A stretch of DNA of 64,000 nucleotides from Oxytricha trifallax. Taxonomy: Eukaryota > Ciliophora > Spirotrichea > Sporadotrichida > Oxytrichidae. Under the pieces are notes generated by a model that made no database searches, was not told the origin of the DNA, and saw only the letters and a list, made by a program, of their open reading frames with translations. Within the stretch, counting starts at the first letter, position 1. Each line of letters begins with the position of its first letter. A program made the translations under genes and the position numbers. The stretch lies in the NCBI GenBank assembly GCA_000711775.1, contig ARYC01002549.1, positions 1-64,000 of the forward strand. Reading direction: 5' to 3'. Below are positions 23,666 to 34,138 of this stretch, one piece after another.

Positions 23666-24042
23666 TTAATTTGTTAGATAAAATGAACTATTAAATAGAA
23701 AGTAACGCAATCTAAAATATTAAGCAAGACTCCCATTAACGATTCAAACTTAATTCAGGGAAGAAACGGAGATTAATCAAAATTACCTCATTTGACTTGA
23801 TTAATATTTTGGTCCCTATGAGAATATCTCTGATAAATCTATTCGTACATTAATTATAGGGAGTCATAAACATGTTGCCTCTATCATATTAAAACTTTTA
23901 ATACTTACACTGGAATTTGAACAGTCCGCTTTGCTACTTAGTTGACATTCTAATTTTCTGGATGGAATTTGCGTGTTTATTTGAGAACTATTTTATTCAT
24001 ATATATGTTTCCATTTGTTTATTAATTAATTACAATTTTAAT

Positions 24043-24463
24043 ATTGTAGGAATACATTTGATTTGGGAAAATAAATAATAATTAAAATATCAATAATTTA
24101 AATTCGTGGCAGTTAACTTTCTGGAAACCTAGACAATATGGTACTTGTTCGATAGAGAATTCAAAATTAGCTGGACTTTACTATTGGCGGTACCCCTCTA
24201 TCGCATTCCTGAAGCGAGTTAACTCGACTTTAATTTTAGGTGATTTGTTTAGTTGATTTTAATGCAAAAATTAAAGTCGAGTTAACTCGCTTCAGGAATG
24301 CGATAGAGGGGTATCGCCAATAGTAAAGTCCAGCTAATTTTGAATTCTCTATCGAACAAGTACCATATTGTCTAGGTTTCCAGAAAGTTAACTGCCACGA
24401 ATTTAAATTATTGATATTTTAATTATTATTTATTTTCCCAAATCAAATGTATTCATTCCTTTA
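24043..24463. repeat. Family A foldback element, copy 3
   Basis: Same architecture as copy 1: ATTGTAGGAATACATTTGAT end, two long inverted arms (24104-24226 and 24274-24402) around a short loop. By eye the arms match copy 1 at more than nine bases in ten. The right end has a small insertion (GTATTCATTCC). Confidence 0.85.
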
Positions 24464-25307
24464 GATTCCAGTTAAAATTTTTGGGCCCCTCAAGCAGTTC
24501 CACCTCTATTGACTTGACACTTATTTATTTGCCAGGTACAACTAGAATTCTGATTGAGATTAATCAAAGTGTATATGGAATCAGAATGTTGTTCTTTAAT
24601 GCTATTTCAAGTAAGTTTTATCCACAAATTCAAACTCAGGAATCACATTTAGGCACCCCAAAAATCATTTTAGATTTAACACTAATTCTTACTAGATTTA
24701 TTGCTTCCTGAATTTCCTTTAATTATTAACTTTAAAGTAGACTGATGGCTTCAGCAGCATGGAAAAATTTTAATCGTCATTAGTGTCAGTGATTCCTACA
24801 ATACAAGTTTTGCTAAAACTTGTATTTTTTTCCAAAAAACTTTTTTCTGATCTAATAGCATTTTATATTAGCTGTAATTTGCTTGGACAGCTACAGGTAT
24901 TTGTTATTTTTCTGAGTATTTTATAATAGTTTCTATTGTTAGTTATTCAAAGATTTCGATTAATTGTATGAGGGCCTACAATAGTTACACGTAATTTATA
25001 TTTATGTTACCCATGAATAATTAAGAATGTCCCATCGATGTCCGGACTGGACATAAATTCGGACAGAGGTTTGAAAATAATCATTCTCTGGGTTTCTGGG
25101 TTTTGAAGTTATGATTGAGTTATTTTATTTGAGTACTGTATGTTTATTAAAAATTAGAGTTCTTTTACTCGTTTTTTTTCACTATATAATACTGAGTTTA
25201 ATAATAAAGTTTTGGATTTAATTAAAGTTTTGTGACTATTAATAGTTTAACTATTTTAATTGCTTAATTGTAAATGGAAGGAAGTATAAAAGGAATTACC
25301 TTCAAGC

Positions 25308-25595
25308 ATGTCATCACAAAGCAGAGTTAATTCAGAGGATAATTAGGAGTCTTCAGTTATTGAGCTTTCAAGCTGTACTTTAGTAAAAGATAAGTAAAAT
25401 ATGATTAATTTAAGTTCCTAGAAAACCTTAATCACTCAAAGAAAAATGATTTATAAATGAAGAGAAGTATAATACAGTTAAGCAACACCATATCTTATAT
25501 TTCTTTCACATGCAATATTTGTGAAACATCTAGACTAAAAAATAATACGAAGCACATCAAAACTCATTCTATATCGCAAGGTTAGTTTGCTCATT
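25308..25595 (+). pseudogene. Gene start with zinc-finger-like motif, broken
   Basis: ATG 25308 opens a Ser/Gln/Asn-rich N-terminus (MSSQSRVNSEDNQESSVIEL) of 50 codons to TGA 25458-25460. In another frame about 50 bases later it continues FTCNICETSRLKNNTKHIKTH (about 25505-25567), a Cys2-His2-like finger with 10 rather than 12 residues between Cys and His. A GTTAG sequence follows. Likely a broken zinc-finger gene or the first segment of one. Confidence 0.35.
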
Positions 25596-25999
25596 AAAAT
25601 CAATAGATGGCTATTCTTGTAAAGTTGTAAATAAATGTTTAGTGGTAGATCCCCAACTATTTTATAAAAAATGCACCTAATATTTCATTTGGAATCTGAA
25701 CTTCGTTAAACTGGATATGCTCCCTTCGTAAATAATAAAGTTTTATGCATTTAATTTTCTTTTTAGATTGTTTTGTAATTTTTTAATAAGGATCTTATAC
25801 TAAAGAAAGTGCGTAAATAAAGACATCTTTAATCTTCAACAGAGAAGAAGGCATAATTAAAATGAGGAGCTCAAATAGTCAGAACTTTAATTTGAGAACA
25901 TTAATATTAATGATTCATAAAAAGTCTCTCTGAATTTAATTAATTGAGTGGTTAATTACAAAAAAATAATTCCCAATTAGCATCAACATAGTGTAATCT

Positions 26000-26603
26000 C
26001 AAGCAATTATCAGTAATTGAGAAAAAAATAAAATTGTAAACCTAATTGACTGATTTACTTATTGAGTCATAAAGGAAGTAGTTTAAAAAAGAATCGCTCT
26101 CACATATAATTGCTTGGCTTGATATCAAAAATTAAACTTAAACTAAGATGCACTCTATCGAGATAGAGATTATAACGAGACATTATCTGTGCACTAAATT
26201 TAAATAAATACAAAAATTAACAACTCGACCACATTTCAAAGATTAATTTAGCCTACTTTTTAGTTAATATGGCTAAAAAGGTATGATTTCAAGTTGGGAG
26301 ATTTACTAAATTTTCAGCATCGTAGAGTTGTTTCCTGGATATGCATAGTTAGTGCGGATATAGCAAGTCAAGCTCCATGAAGAAAATAGTGTTCATCTTT
26401 ATATAAAACCCCAGAACATTATAATTAATCTTGATGATGCTTTTTATTGTACAATCAGCAACTTTTCTAGAACTCAAATTTAAGGAGGCTAACCGGCTAA
26501 CCCTTATAGACTGTCTCAAAATCATGTCCCCACATTAATGAGACTTACTATATAGAGTGAATAAATGCAGAGATTTGGAGAGATACCTACTCTCTTCTTG
26601 TGA
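26000..26603 (+). pseudogene. Protein pseudokinase fragment
   Basis: A TGA-free plus-strand frame of about 200 codons ending at TGA 26601-26603. It carries kinase-like blocks in order: SWEIYQIFSIVELFPGYAQL, then VKLHEENSVHLYIKPQNIII (catalytic loop, HxDxKPxN replaced by HLYIKPQN), then FYCTISNFSRTQI where the DFG motif should be (NFS). Loss of both the catalytic Asp and the DFG Asp makes it inactive if it were translated. Another frame continues coding-like sequence to about 26700, just before a family B element. No start seen. It could be a decayed kinase gene rather than a selected pseudokinase. Confidence 0.5.
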
Positions 26604-26740
26604 GAATATTGAATTTTAAAGCAGGAAAGAAATTCTAAGATTTAATATAAAACTAGAAGTCAGTATCTCAACATGCAAAAGAGCTCCAACATCAATTTAA
26701 TTTGTAAGATTTTATAAAATCATTTAATATATGCATTATA

Positions 26741-27010
26741 ATAAAACCCCATAGATCAATTAAGAAATGAGAATTGGGATTAAAAACAATTAGACTAAAA
26801 ATTAATTATAATTGGCTAATATATTATAAATGATTAGGCTAAAATCAAATTAACACACCCTGATTGGTTTATTTTATAAGGACAATTAATCGAGCCAGTA
26901 GTTTTAATAATTAGCCCAAACATTATAATTATACGCCAATAATAATTAATTCTTAATTTAATTGTTCTTAACCCCAATTCTCATGTCTTAATTGATCTAT
27001 GGGGTTTTAT
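26741..27010. repeat. Family B foldback element, copy 2
   Basis: A 270-bp element with inverted ATAAAACCCCATAGATCAAT ends. Its asymmetric middle (ACACCCTGATTGGTTTATTT) is the reverse complement of the same region of copy 1, so the two are in opposite orientation. Diverged by small substitutions and indels. Confidence 0.8.
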
Positions 27011-27080
27011 AATTTATTTCACAAATTTTATCAGAAATAATTCTTATGAATAATTTATGAAAATACTTTAGAGCAATTTG

Positions 27081-27337
27081 GAGATGGTCCTTCAAAAGTG
27101 TCAAACGATGATTTTTTATTTAACTTAATTTTTTTAATTTTTAAAGAGTCAGAGAGTATTTCATTTTCTATGGGAAACTATAATATTTATTTCCAAGTCA
27201 TATTAATACCTAAAACAATACTTCTGATCATTTTGAAGGCGGTCTTTCAAAAGTGTCCAATTATGATGTTTTTAGTAAATAATTTTATGAAAAAAATTCT
27301 AGAGAGTCATAAAGTCGCTCATTTTTATGGGAGTCTT
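27081..27337 (+). repeat. Two copies of a ~105-bp dispersed repeat (family C)
   Basis: Units at about 27081-27180 and 27231-27337. Each starts with a GGTCCTTCAAAAGTGTC-like word, continues through TATGATGTTTTTA and ends in AGAGAGTCA...TCATTTTTATGGGAGT. A third copy lies reversed at 54355-54447 and a partial one (end part only) at about 22427-22458. The 80-codon frame here (27098-27340) comes from the repeat and has no recognised product. Confidence 0.6.
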
Positions 27338-27735
27338 TAAGATAGTAAAGAAATTCCCATGCACCTGATATTAGACAAATATTATCTATATATGTGGGCA
27401 ATTAAATAATACCCTAAGCAGCCTTATCGTTTTATAAAAACATGGAAGCGATTGATAGAGACAATTATTTTGGTTAAAGTTAACTTGAAAGGTAAGTTAT
27501 TTTATGGTGAAGGAAGAAATATAAAATTCTAATTTTATCTTTGCCTTCTTTGATTGAAAGATAGTTATGATAGCATAAATAATTCTGCAATATGAAATAG
27601 AGTCTAAATCGGAAGGTCATATTAAAATTGTGGAACAGATAATACTAATACGATTTTATCTTGAATTTTTTGGTAGAGATCATACTGAAATAAGCCGATG
27701 GATCACTATGAGGAATTTGTTTGATATGATACGAG

Positions 27736-28259
27736 GGGGGGGAAAGTTTCCTGCACTCGTGATAGTTTCCTGCACTTTTTTTATATGTAAAATTTCATAA
27801 ATTTAACAATAAAATTTTTTTTACAACCCATAAATTTTAAGATATTTTTTATATCATATACGAACTTCATGAAAATATAGTGTTATACATTATCTAATAT
27901 TATATACCATTGAAAGAATAAATTAGAATTTTAACAATAATTGGATAAAATATTTGGAATTTCATTAGGACAGAGAGAGCAATATTATGGTTGAGATACA
28001 GAAGTCTACTAATATCAGATGAAATCTATAGTGGATAAATTTCACCCTTGCTTGGATGGTGATTAGATTCCATGTTAATAAACATATTGATTAATTGAAG
28101 AATAGATTGAGTAAAAAAATTAAAAAAAAATTAGTTAAAAAAATTTGGTTGATAAATGTGATAAAAATCAAATTCTAAAAATGAAAAAAAATTTAGTGCA
28201 GGAAACTATCCTAAAATTTTTTTTTATTATAAACCGGTGCAGGAAACTTTCCCCCCCCC
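27736..28259. mobile_element. Non-autonomous element with 8-bp target duplication
   Basis: A 524-bp AT-rich element bounded by inverted GGGGGGGAAAGTTTCCTGCA (right end a C-run of nine). A second, inner inverted pair carries ATAGTTTCCTGCACT / AGTGCAGGAAACTAT. It is flanked by a perfect 8-bp direct repeat GATACGAG (27728-27735 and 28260-28267), the target-duplication length of hAT-like and P-like transposases. No transposase inside, so it is a MITE. The unequal G/C runs suggest slippage. Confidence 0.85.
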
Positions 28260-28889
28260 GATACGAGTAATTTATGATTTATTTTATTAATTAATTTTAA
28301 TTTTCATATTAATTTTACGCAAATATATGGATATTTAATCCTTAAAAGAGATGCATTATAATTTAAGTAAGAATAAATTATTTTATTTTACTATCAATAA
28401 AAAATATTCTAATGAACAAATGTTCAACAAAAATTATAGTACAAATTGAAAAGCAAATCTACATGAATTTCTTCAAATTCTATTATTAGAAATTTTAATC
28501 AAGCCAGTTAAATAACAATATAATTAGCTTCTCATAATTATTTTATTATCATATAAACCTATTGCTATTAATTGTAGAATCAAGATGACTGTTAAAATTA
28601 ATTATTATAAGAAATACTAAAATAAAACATTTGGGAGCTCTAGTTATTTATAAGGTATACTTGTAGTAAGAGTTGAGTAGTACATTTAAGCTACAAACAA
28701 TTTCGGATTCAAATTTTTATAATAATTAATCTCCATCCCCTATAATAATTTTGATAGCAAAAAAAACATAGAATCCTCCTATATGATCTTTTAAAAATTT
28801 AATTTCAACTTTAATGTAAATGAGTTGGATGTCCTTTCGAGCCCATATATTATCAAACATTTGATAAGCCTACTGGATTTCGACAATAT

Positions 28890-29130
28890 CTTACTTACCA
28901 GCACATCGTCCAAGAGGTGCCCATCCAGTCTAAAGAAGAACATCAGAACAGATGACAAGAAAAGCGAGGCCCTCTAAGTTGTTGTTTGCAGTGGAACGCT
29001 CTCGATGAGCTGCTATGTTAAGACGGTTAGCTAGACACATACAAGGTGAGCCCCATAATAAAATACTCGCTCGTTAAGAAGACCTACTAACAAATATTGT
29101 AAATATACTTGGACATACAGTAGAGATTCA
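28890..29130 (-). pseudogene. Ankyrin-repeat gene fragment
   Basis: Minus-strand patch of raised G+C reading NRLNIAAHRERSTANNN, then CSDVLLQTGWAPLGRCA, which follows the ankyrin pattern (TALHIAA... then D..GWTPLHxAA). A GTAAGT directly follows the GRCAG codons and would make a good 5' splice site. Only about one and a half repeats are visible and flanking sequence is AT-rich. Confidence 0.45.
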
Positions 29131-29745
29131 AGCTCACCTAGCCAGGTAAGTTCATTCTTTGTACTTAAAACAATTTTTGGGGATAGAGCACTTGGACATT
29201 TTTTTGTATGGATTTCAAAAAATGAAAATTAAATAAGTAAAAAAAAAGAAATTATTTACTCATTCCTAAATTAATATAGATCAATGGATTTTTTATTTTA
29301 AGTTAAGTAAACTCTGATATTTATTTTTCCATGATGAACACTTTATCACAACGCTAAATTTTACTAATTTCAAATTTAATGATTAAAAAAATCAAATAAA
29401 ATGATATTATATAAATTCAAACTTGTAAATACCTTTCTATTTGGAAGAGAAAGACTTGAGAATATTTTGCAATAAACTAAACTAAACTAGAATAATGTAT
29501 TAAGACTTATACTTCTTTGCAATACTGGTTGTTTGTTAGAATTGTACGACTCGGTAAAATATTAAAATAATTAATAAATTATATATTAAGTAAACGATAG
29601 TTAGTAATTTTGATGGAAGGTATTCAAATATTCCTTATTTTAATTATCAAATATAGTTTAATAATATGGACTGAGTTATAAATATCTCTTAGATGACAGT
29701 TTAATTTAATTTGATTTATTTCCTTTTGCTTTGTATTTGTAAATA

Positions 29746-30290
29746 ATGAGTAAATCTGAACTATTGAAGCACGAACCCAAGCAAACTCTTCAAAAGTTGG
29801 CAGTGGAGAATCTTAAATAAAGATCCGTCAAGCAAAGGACGTCAACATTTAATTTAATGATCAAGGAAAAAAATACGAGCAAGGTAGTTTAGTATAATAT
29901 GAAAAATATTTAAAGCAAGAGATAACCCCTAAATATCTGATATTGTCTTGGTTGCCTAAAATTAGCCCTCAAACTTTTTAATAGAAAAACTAAAATTATA
30001 AATATATGTGGAGTGTTTGCCTTCGTTATCTTTCCAATGCAAATTTACTAATCTACAGTAGGTCTTCTCAAGAATTTAATGCTAAACATTAAATGATTAT
30101 ATATTTTTTGTTCAAAGTTATTTAATCGGAATAAATGGTTACTTAGGACCCAAACATTAAAAACCCAGATATTAGCTATTAAGAAAGTATAATCAAAATG
30201 GGGAGACTGTTATAAAAGAATCAAAAATTAAATGAATTAATATTATGTTCTAATCAAATTTTACTAATGTTTTTTAAACTGTAGGTATTT
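29746..30290 (+). pseudogene. Gene start, broken, running into the large palindrome
   Basis: ATG 29746 gives 64 codons (MSKSELLKHEPKQTLQKLAV) to TGA 29938-29940. An overlapping frame continues from about 29855 (KYEQGSLVQYEKYLKQEI), then MWSVCLRYLSNANLLIYS and DISYQESIIKMGRLLQKN, reaching the left arm of the palindrome at 30177. One frame change, at a run of A (29866-29872). Unknown family; balanced charged sequence argues for real coding origin. Confidence 0.45.
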
Positions 30291-31282
30291 CGAATTAATT
30301 TCATATGTTACTAATCACTCAACTAATTAACTAATCACACATATATTATTCTGATATTTAATTTTTTTTGACTTTTCCAAATCATTTCTATTTTAGGGCA
30401 TCGAACTAGTTGTTGCTGTAGTGATCTTCAAGTTTTTTATCAAAATTTTGAGATATCTTCAGGGTATGATGATGATGATTTTTAGCCATTAAATTAATTT
30501 ACGGGAGGTTATCAATCTTCAGGGTATCTTCAGGATATCTCCCTCAAAAAAATAAAAAGTGTGGAGAGTGTGGAGTTTTACTAAAATAACAACAACAATA
30601 AAAGCAGCAATAATAGTAAAATCAACAATAATAACAGTAGAATCAACAGTATTTACTGTTCATCTGAAATTTTTGAGAATTTCAGAATAAAATTTGTAAT
30701 TTAGTTTTCATTTTCATCAACATCATCATCTTCTTTATCATTATCATTAGTTCTTAAACATGAATTTAGAAAGTTGGATTTTTTGGGGAAAATCCCAGAA
30801 CAGTAAATACTGTTGATTCTACTGTTATTATTGTTGATTTTACTATTATTGCTGCTTTTATTGTTGTTGTTATTTTAGTAAAACTCCACACTCTCCACAC
30901 TTTTTATTTTTTTGAGGGAGATATCCTGAAGATACCCTGAAGATTGATAACCTCCCGTAAATTAATTTAATGGCTAAAAATCATCATCATCATACCCTGA
31001 AGATATCTCAAAATTTTGATAAAAAACTTGAAGATCACTACAGCAACAACTAGTTCGATGCCCTAAAATAGAAATGATTTGGAAAAGTCAAAAAAAATTA
31101 AATATCAGAATAATATATGTGTGATTAGTTAATTAGTTGAGTGATTAGTAACATATGAAATTAATTCGAAATACCTACAGTTAAAAAAACATTAGTAAAA
31201 TTTGATTAGAACATAATATTAATTCATTTAATTTTTGATTCTTTTATAACAGTCTCCCCATTTTGATTATACTTTCTTAATA
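30177..31282. repeat. 1.1 kb near-perfect palindrome (485-bp arms)
   Basis: Left arm 30177-30661 and right arm 30798-31282 are reverse complements over 485 bp each, with only a couple of mismatches noticed (one in a T-run near 30270). The spacer is 136 bp. The arms contain microsatellite-like tracts (AACAACAACAATAAAAGCAG, ATGATGATGATG). No terminal duplication or transposase was found. It could be a foldback transposon or a recent inverted duplication. Near-identity implies recent origin or gene conversion between arms. Confidence 0.9.
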
Positions 31283-31394
31283 TAGTTTATTTGGCAACAT
31301 TAATTTAGTGATTTTATTCAATGCTCTAGTGGAGAGCGCATTAAAGCAGTCTGTTGACTTTAGGCCTCTAAAAAAATCTCCCGATTCATGGATT

Positions 31395-31556
31395 ATTGTA
31401 GGAATGCATTCAAAATTGATTAGAAAATAATTAAAATTAAATAAATAATAAATCAAAATTGTGGCAGTTAAATTTGGTCAACTTTTACTGCCGCTATTTT
31501 GATTATTATTTATTTAATTTTAATTATTTTTCTGAATATGAATGTATTATTATAAT
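31395..31556. repeat. Family A-type element, short copy
   Basis: 162-bp palindromic element with ATTGTAGGAATGCATTC on the left and a diverged inverted copy on the right. The inner inverted arms (TTAATTATTT...) and a GTGGCAGTTAA word are shared with the larger family A copies. It lies 113 bp from the end of the big palindrome. Confidence 0.6.
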
Positions 31557-31639
31557 TATCAAATTTTATTTATTTTGATCAATCACTGAAGATAAATTAT
31601 TAAGAGAATTAAAATACTTCCTTTTTCAGTGAATTGTAA

Positions 31640-32345
31640 CTCACTCAGAAAAGCCATGCTCGTTCTATTAAGGTACTATACAGCTATTGTTGATTGTAAT
31701 GAATACTCGTTCTTATTTGCATCATCTCATTCCGGAAATTTTAGAGAGGAAAATTTTGATGTCCAAATTTAAAAGCTAGCAATCCTGATGAGATATTTCT
31801 TGCTTTGCTAAAAAACTTATACGACACAAAGAGATTATTAATATTTAGGATTGGCTAGATAAGCAAAATTTGCTTGGCTTATTAGAATGAACAACTGAGA
31901 AGCTTAAACGAATATAACCACAAAAAGGCTAAGATTGCATTCGAATGAGCATGCCTAAAGAGGAAGTCCGATCGCGGCACTTTTCTGACAAAATTATAAG
32001 AATGTCTTAAAGAAGAACCTGACAAGCAATATCTTGGGCTTCAACTTTAACGATGTTTAGAAGAAGATAAGCATACATATGAAAAAGAGGAGAGACCCCA
32101 TTAATCAGTGATTACCAAAGTACCTTCCCATTCAGAGTGCACCCATCAATTCCAACATTTGCTTACAAAAAAGCTCAAGATAGATCAATGAAATGAACGC
32201 GTGTAGATCTTAGTTAAGAAGACTCAGGAGTGTTAAGGTTCAATGACGACAAAGACAGTGAGATTGAAGATTTTTATGATTGACATGCAAGAAAAAGTGA
32301 AGTACTAAAATAGAGAATGAGACTTTATCATATAGTAAAGTTAAT
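31640..32345 (+). pseudogene. Broken coding-like region, unrecognised
   Basis: Raised G+C and charged protein-like reading in changing plus-strand frames: NEQLRSLNEYNHKKAKIAFE (about 31885-31945), KRKSDRGTFLTKLQECLKEE (about 31958-32018), CLEEDKHTYEKEE (about 32053-32090), DYQSTFPFRVHPSIPTFAYK (about 32110-32170) and VLRFNDDKDSEIEDFYD up to TGA near 32281. Several frame breaks. No family recognised. Confidence 0.4.
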
Positions 32346-33250
32346 TAGCTATTATTAAGTTACAAATACTTATAATTGATAAATTTTTTACCATCACCTA
32401 AATTTTGTAAAATTAATATGTATTTTTATTATTATATATTTTTAATATAAAGGAAAAGGTAATATAGGAAATAATTACTATCACAATTCCAATTGAATGT
32501 TTTATAAAAAAGTTATTTTAATTTTTATAACTTTCTTTTTTTGTTGTTGTTGCAAGGTTTCTAAAAAAAAATTTTATTATTTCTTATTAAATTTATTTGC
32601 AAAATATATTTTATTTCTGCAATTTTTATTATACGAGTCAATAAATATAAAGCATAATTACTGATGAAGTTGTATAATTTGTTCAAGATCTTAGATTTTA
32701 ATAACGAGTGAATGAGGTTGTGAACTTACTTTAATAATCATAGAAACTAAAAATTCCCGACCGAAATAATTATTATAATTTTGGAAAGACTTTTAAACTT
32801 AACAGCTCTCTTATAATTTGTCAATTAAACCTGGATTATTATCCTAAGAAGGTTTTTGAAACAAATAATTTCAAATTTAAATATTTTAAAATCTCTAACT
32901 GCATGAAATAAGTACTTGATTTCAATAATACATTAATTATAAATTTTCTCAAGTTTTTTAACTTTATGATAATGTCATAATTTTAGATAAAATTATAAAT
33001 TTATCACTAGCATAAGTATGAAAATCTTTAAATTTGTCAATTTACTTCCTTTCATCTAGAGTCACAAGAATTTCATTCAAAGTAATAGAAGCATGTATTT
33101 ATTGCTATCAAAATATACATTTATATAGTTATACAGTAAAAGAATAGTCGCTCTATTTATATTAGTTAATTTTATCATAGTTAGTTTTATCATAGCTAGT
33201 TGTTAAAAAGCATAAAGGGGTTTTGTATCTCTTGTCCCTGTTGAATCCTC

Positions 33251-33655
33251 TCAGTTAGAATTAACATAAATATCTTCTTATTATTTGGCTTTTTCACTGA
33301 TAGTAAATGAGCAGGAAAATTATATTTAAAGCCTTATGAAACCAATTAAATTCTCAGAGATCGATATGTTTTACATGGAAAACATTTTATCTAAACTCAA
33401 TTTTTCCTAAATTAATAGTATATTTTGCTCCGATTTCTTGCTTTCCTTGATATTCTATTTAGATTGAGATTTTATTTCAGAATAAAAGAGCTAACAACTT
33501 GATCCATAAAGATAGTAAGAATGTTACTGAAATAATTCGCATAGTCTAGTATTCTTATTCTGAGGGACATAGTACACTCCTTGCAATTCATTCTCACTTT
33601 TAGAAATGAATTGCTATTAATATGCTTTAATAGCCCCATTTAAAATAAATTCGAA
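33251..33655 (-). pseudogene. Coding-like frame, unrecognised
   Basis: Minus-strand frame of about 130 codons without TGA, ending at TGA 33251-33253. It reads KSENELQGVYYVPQNKNTRL, then a Ser/Gln/Lys-rich charged region and a hydrophobic IGFIRLQIQFSCSF. Opens right after an in-frame TGA, so no start is visible. Length alone is not significant; amino-acid balance is the argument. Confidence 0.3.
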
Positions 33656-33794
33656 TCATCCGTAATGCTTTTAGTTTTAATTCGGATAAATTATTTGTAT
33701 TAATATAAATATTAATAATCAAGTGGAAATTATGGAGAAGAAGTAGTTCATTCATTAGAAAATTTAGTTAATATTAATATTAATATTAATTTAA

Positions 33795-33975
33795 CTAAGA
33801 AAATGTTTTGCTGAGGATGCACCTGGTAAGAGAAGTAGTAGTACTGGAAAGATACTCGACATAAGAGCAAAGACAAAGCAAGGGAGACAACATTCATGAA
33901 AATGGCGCTAAGAATGAAGGAAAATGTAAAGATGTTCAAGATGGAAAGCATTTTTGTAAGAATTATATATTTCAT
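33795..33975 (+). pseudogene. Short coding-like patch
   Basis: G+C-richer plus-strand patch reading ERYSTQEQRQSKGDNIHENG then KCKDVQDGKHFCKNY. Follows a simple TTAATA-type repeat (33774-33792). Unrecognised. Confidence 0.25.
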
Positions 33976-34138
33976 TTCTGTTATTAATATTCAATTTATA
34001 TTATAAAATATTTTCTTAGTTGAATATATATTTGTCTAAGATATATATTCATAATATATTATTATTTATACCTATTAATTTAATTATTATGCTATTCTAA
34101 AACTGCTACTTCAGTCTTGTCCATCACTCATGTCTCTT

